Source of the DNA: Agarivorans sp. TSD2052
GTDB lineage: Bacteria > Pseudomonadota > Gammaproteobacteria > Enterobacterales > Celerinatantimonadaceae
Direction of reading: 5' to 3'
Length of the DNA stretch: 64,000 nt
Assembly: GCF_023238625.1 (NCBI RefSeq)
Contig: NZ_CP096670.1
Coordinates: 2,956,501-3,020,500 of the forward strand
Part shown: positions 21,601 through 27,600 of the stretch, piece after piece
Numbering within the stretch: position 1 is the stretch's first letter
Layout: every line of letters begins with the position of its first letter
Made by a program: the position numbers and the translations under genes
Notes under the pieces: generated by a model
The model's input: only the letters and a program-made list of their open reading frames with translations
Database searches by the model: none
What the model was told of the DNA's origin: nothing

Positions 21601-24600
21601 TTGTTGGCTTTGACCACCATGACCATCATTAACAAGGTATGACACTGCAATTTTAAGTGATTGACCATTGGCTAGATGATTATAGGCTGGGTCTGTGGCA
21701 TCAATCATTAAGGTATGACCGTCAGCGGCTAATGATAATCCTGATGGTAATTGTGTTGTGCTAGGAGCACCATCGATAGAGTAAGTCAGTTGCTCGATAT
21801 GTAGCGTATCGCCCTCAATATCTGTAGCGCCAGTTAGCAAGTCTAGGTTATGACTTGCGCCTTCTTTGATGCTGTCGGCTAACGGTGAAACATCAGGGTT
21901 ATCATTAACCGCAGAAAGAGTGGTCGATGCGCTAGTATGCGTGATGCCGCCATGGCCATCTTTCACGTCATAGGTGAAGTGCACTTGGCCGTTGTAGTCT
22001 TTTTCAGGGGTAAAGCTGAAACTGCCATCGGAATTAGTCGCAATAGAGCCATGATCGGGGTGTAGATTTTCAATCGTGAGCAAGCCGATATCATTGTTAT
22101 CAACATCAACAGTATTGGTAAGTAACTGCGCTACGGTAATGGTTTGGCGAGTGTCTTCTGTTCCGGCATTTAACTGTACTTCTGACGAGCAATAAGGACG
22201 GTCATTACTACCATGAATAGTGATAACGATATTGTGTGGAGTGCCATCACTTGACTTGATTGTTACTGTATCGGTTAGACTTTGCCCCTGACCGAGCTTA
22301 TCGATTGTTCTGCCCGTTGCATCTTGCCCAATTGAAGCGTAATAGCTCCAATCGCCATTTGTTTGTAATATGACTTGGCCAAAATTACCATGATAAATAC
22401 CCGTTTGAGCATGAGATTCACCGCTATCAGCATCGTTGATATTAAGGTGGCCGTCGGTATGGATTTCATCATTCCAAAGTTTGCCAATATTGCCATGTTG
22501 ATGATCTGGAGAGCGATCCCCAACAGACCCATTACTGACCGTTCCATCAACAGCAGTAAAAGTATGCCCTTCATGTACATCGCCAGTGCTATCACCGGTA
22601 AATGTTGCTGCATCTTGTGAGGCTGTTAAGGTCAATTTCGCCTGAGTATGGGTGATACCGCCATGCCCATCTTTGATGTCATAGTTAAATTTAACTGCAC
22701 CGTTGTAGTCTTTTTCTGGTGTGAATAAATAGCTGCCATCAGGATTAATGGCTATAGAGCCGTGATCTACATGTAAGTTTTCAATAGTGAGCAAACCAGC
22801 ATCATTGCGGTCTACATCAACAGTATTCGATAGTAGTTGCGCGGCTGTGATAGTTTGACGAGTATCTTCAGAGCCAACATTGAGGGTCACTTCTGATGAG
22901 CAATAAGGGCGGTCATTGCTGCCATGAATAGTAATAACTATATCGTGAGCTGTACCATCTTTAGAATATACAGTGATTGTGTCTGTGAGCGTTTGACCAT
23001 CACCAAGGTGATCAATTTCGGTGCCTCTAGACGTAGAACGTCCTCCTTTAATCCCTATGTTTCCGGCGTCTGCATAATAAGACCAACTTCCGTCTTCTCT
23101 TAACATTAAATCACCGTATTTACCGGTGTAATTATATCCAAGACCACGAGAGTTAAAGGTTTCTTCACCTGCATCAAGATCAGTAATTGTCATTGCACCA
23201 TTTGCATAAAGCGGGCTGCGCCCCAAAAGACTCATACCCGATTGCGCATAATCAGGTGACATATCTCGACCTGCAGTAGCCTCATTTACATCCCCTGTAT
23301 CAACGCCACCAATGACGGCTGCATTATTTACTCCGGTGATGATAATAGAAAGGTTTTGGGTGGAATGGGCATTATGTTCGTCAGTGATAGTAACGGGTAT
23401 TGTCAGAGTTTTCGTTGTGCCAGCAGACAATGACTGATAACTTGAATTACTCGGGTCGAAGCTATAACTTCCATCAGAGTTAAATATAAGACCATCAATT
23501 TTTGGTGCTGAATATTGCAGTACTGCACCTGTGTCAACATCTTGACCAACCATTTTCCCATGTAGGATGGCACCGCCTTCTATTAAGGAATGTGATTGCG
23601 CTGCTATAGTCGGCCTATCATTGGTACCATGAACCGAAAGTTCAATAGTGTGAGCCGTGCCATCTGCAGATCGAATTACGACCGAGTCCTGCTTTACTTC
23701 ACCTTCAGCAAGGTTTTGAACTTTACGATTATCTAAGGTGTAGGTGTAGTGACCATCTGGTGTTAGCACTACATGACCACCTAATTTCGTGTCATATCCG
23801 ATACCCTCATAAGTTTGCGGGCCTATATTAGGATCAAAGTGGTCCTGACCTACATCAGGATCATGAATATTTAATTGACCGTTATAATGTAATTTGTAAT
23901 GAGTATCTATATAACCTCTATCTTCTGTCACACCTCTTAGGTTATCGTCTGTCTGAGCGTCAGTAATAACAGCTTGGTCTGGAGCAGCTGCTAGATCAAA
24001 TTTGGCTTGAGTACCTACACTACCGCCATGCCCATCGATGACATTATAAGTTAAACGAACTTCACCATTAAAGTCTTTGTCTGGTGTAAAAGTATAACTA
24101 CCATCTTTATTGTCAGTAAGATGGCCATTAGTTGCATGTAGATTATCGACTTGAAGAATATCTGTGGCGTCTACATCAGTTGCATGTTTTAGTAAATCCG
24201 CGGTTTTAATCGTAACAGGTTTATCTTCTGTTCCTGATGCTAACTGAGTCCAAGCCGTTACAATTGGTTTGTCATTGCTACCGTTAATTGTGATTGATAT
24301 TTGTTGTGACGTACCATCAACCGAATGAACCACTAACGTATCTGTTAATGACTCTCCTGTTTGAAGACCTTGAATAACCGGTTTTGAATTATCTGCGGTA
24401 TAAGTCCAATGACCAAGATTATTCAGCGTTAAAGTACCGTACTGCCCTTGTAAGCTTTCGGCTTGAAATTGCGCTTGGCCGTTATCAAGATCTGTTACTG
24501 TTAATGCGCCATCAACGCGTAATTGTCCCGCATGTACCTCTTTATCTTCGGTTAAATTAGCGGTTGAAGTGCCAGCTATGACCGCTTTATCATCACTGCC

Positions 24601-27600
24601 GTTAATAGTGACTGATATTTGTTGAGAGGTACCATCAACCGAATGAACCACTAACGAATCTGTTAATGATTCGCCTGATTGAAGGCCTTGAATTGTTGGC
24701 TTTGAATTATCTGCGATATAAGTCCAGTGACCTAGGTTATTCAGGGTTAATGTACCGTACTGACCTTGTAAGCTTTCGGCTTGAAATTGCGCTTGGCCGT
24801 TATCAAGATCTGTTACCGTTAATGCGCCATCAGCGCGCAATTGTCCCGCATGAACCTCTTTATCTTCGGTTAAATTAGCGGTTGCCGTGCCAGCAATGAC
24901 CGCTTTATCATCGCTGCCGTTAATAGTGACTGATATTTGTTTTGACGTACCATCAACCGAATGAACTACTAACGTATCTGTTAATGATTCACCTGTTTGA
25001 AGGCCTTGAATAATCGGCTTTGAATTATCTGCAGTATAAGTCCAATGACCAAGGCTATTCAGCGTTAAAGTACCGTACTGACCTTGTAAGCTTTCGGCTT
25101 GAAATTGCGCTTGGCCGTTATCAAGATCTGTTACCGTTAATGCGCCATCAGCGCGCAATTGTCCCGCATGTACCTCTTTATCTTCGGTGAGGCTGGCCGT
25201 TGCAGAGCCCGCAATCACGGCTTTATCGTCAGTACCGTTAATGGTGACGGTGACTTGTTGTTCAGTGCCATCAACAGAGTGAACCAGCAGCGTGTCAGTT
25301 ACCGACTCACCCGTTTTTAGACCTTGAATTGTGGCTTGTGAGTTATCCGCGGTGTAGGTCCAATGGCCGAGATTATTGATAGTCAGCGTACCGAATTGAC
25401 CTTGAAGGGTTTCTGCGCTGAACTGGGCTTGGCCGTTATCACTATCAGTAATGGTTAACGCACCATCAACCCTTAATAATCCCGAGTGAACGTCTTTATC
25501 TTCGGTGAGGCTGGCCGTTGCAGTGCCCGCAATCACGGCTTTATCGTCAGTACCGTTAATGGTGACAGTGATTTTTTGCTCAGTGCCATCAACGCTGTGG
25601 ACAACTAGAGTGTCAGTTAAGGCTTCACCGGTTTTCAGCCCTTGAATTGTCGCTTGCGAATTTTCGGCGGTGTAGGTCCAATGACCTAATTCATTGATGG
25701 TTAGAGTACCAAACTGACCTTTCAGAGTTTCCGCGCTGAACTGGGCTTGGCCATTGTCACTATCGGTAACATTGAGTGCACCATCAACACGAAGTTGCCC
25801 CTGACGAACGTCTTTATCTTCAGTGATGTTTGCAGTTGAAGCGCCTGCGATTTGAGCTTTATCGTCAGTACCGTTAATAGTGACAGTGATTTTTTGCTCT
25901 GTGCCGTCAATCGAGTGAACTAACACTGCATCGGTGACAGATTCGCCTGTTTTAAGCCCTTGAATACTCGGCTGAGAGTTATCGGCAGTGTAGATCCAGT
26001 GCCCTAAATTGTTGATACTCAGGATACCGAACTGGCCTTGCAGTGATGTAGCAGCGAATTGGCTTTGGCCGTTATCTGAATCGGTAACAGTTAGTGAACC
26101 GTCTATTTTAAGCTGGCCACTATGAACATCTTTATCTTCGGTTAGGCTTGCCCTACTGGTTCCAGCAATTTGGGCTTTATCGTCAGTGCCGTTAATGGTG
26201 ACGGTAATTTTTTGCTCTGTGCCATCAACGCTATGCACCAATAATGTATCAGTTAAGGCTTCACCGTTTTTTAGACCTTGAATAGTCGCTTGTGAGTTAT
26301 CCGCGGTGTAAGTCCAGTGACCTAATTCATTGATAGAAAGAGTACCAAACTGCCCTTGTAATGAGGTCGCGGTAAATTGTGCCTCACCATTATCCGCATC
26401 CGTTACCGTCAGCGCCCCATCGACGCGAAGTTGACCACTATGAACGTCTTTATCTTCAGTGAGGTTTGCAGTAAAAGCGCCTGCGATTTGAGCTTTATCG
26501 TCGGTCCCATCAATCGTGACAATGATTTTTTGCTCTGTGCCATCAACCGAATGAACAAATACAGTATCGGTAACTGACTCACCTGTTTTTAAACCCTGAA
26601 TAGTCGGCTGCGAGTTATCGGTTGTGTAGGTCCAATGGCCTAATTCATTGATTGATAGAGTACCAAACTGCCCTTGTAATGAGGTCGCGGTAAATTGTGC
26701 CTGACCATTATCCGCATCCGTTACCGTCAACGCCCCATCGACTCGAAGCTCTTGTGATGAGACACCGCTATGAACGTCTTTATCTTCGGTTAAACTGGCT
26801 GTTGAAGTACCAGCAATAATGGCTTTATCGTCAGTACCATTAATCGTGACGGTAATTTTTTGCTCTGTGCCATCAACCGAGTGAACTAACACCATATCGG
26901 TGATGGACTCACCGGCTTTAAGGCCTTGAATGCTCGGCTGAGAGTTATAAGCAGTGTAGGTCCAATGGCCTAAATTGTTAATCGATAAAGTGCCGAATTG
27001 ACCTTGTAATGAACCTGCTGAAAACTGGGCTTGGCCGTTGTCTAAATCGGTAACAGTAAGTGTGCCATCGACTCGAAGCTGGCCACTATGAACGTCTTTA
27101 TCTTCGGTTAAACTGGCTGTTGAAGTACCAGCAATTTGGGCTTTATCGTCAGTACCATTGATGGTGACAGTGATTTTTTGCTCGGTACCGTCAACGCTAT
27201 GCACCAATAATGAATCAGTTAGTGATTCACCGGTTTTTAAGCTTTGAATAGTGGCTTGTGAATTATCTGCGGTGTAGGTCCAATGACCTAAATTATTGAT
27301 GGTCAGTGTGCCGAATTGACCTTGCAGCGTTTCAGCGCTGAACAGCGCTTGACCACTGTCAACATCCGTAATAATTAATGCGCCATCGACTCGAAGCTCT
27401 TGTGATGAGATGCCACTATGAACATCTTTATCTTCGGTCAGGCTAGCAGTGGAAGTACCACCAATAACGGCTTTATCATCAGTACCGTTAATCGTGACGG
27501 TGATTTTTTGCTCGGTACCGTCAACGCCATGCACCAATAATGTATCAGTTAAGGCTTCACCGGTTTTTAGACCTTGAATAGTCGCTTGAGAGTTATCCGC

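Noticed and set aside
22275-22613. 112-codon and other short ORFs inside the giant adhesin gene on both strands
   Set aside because: They lie entirely in the adhesin coding sequence, have no ribosome sites and no recognisable domain; the adhesin frame is clearly the coding one.
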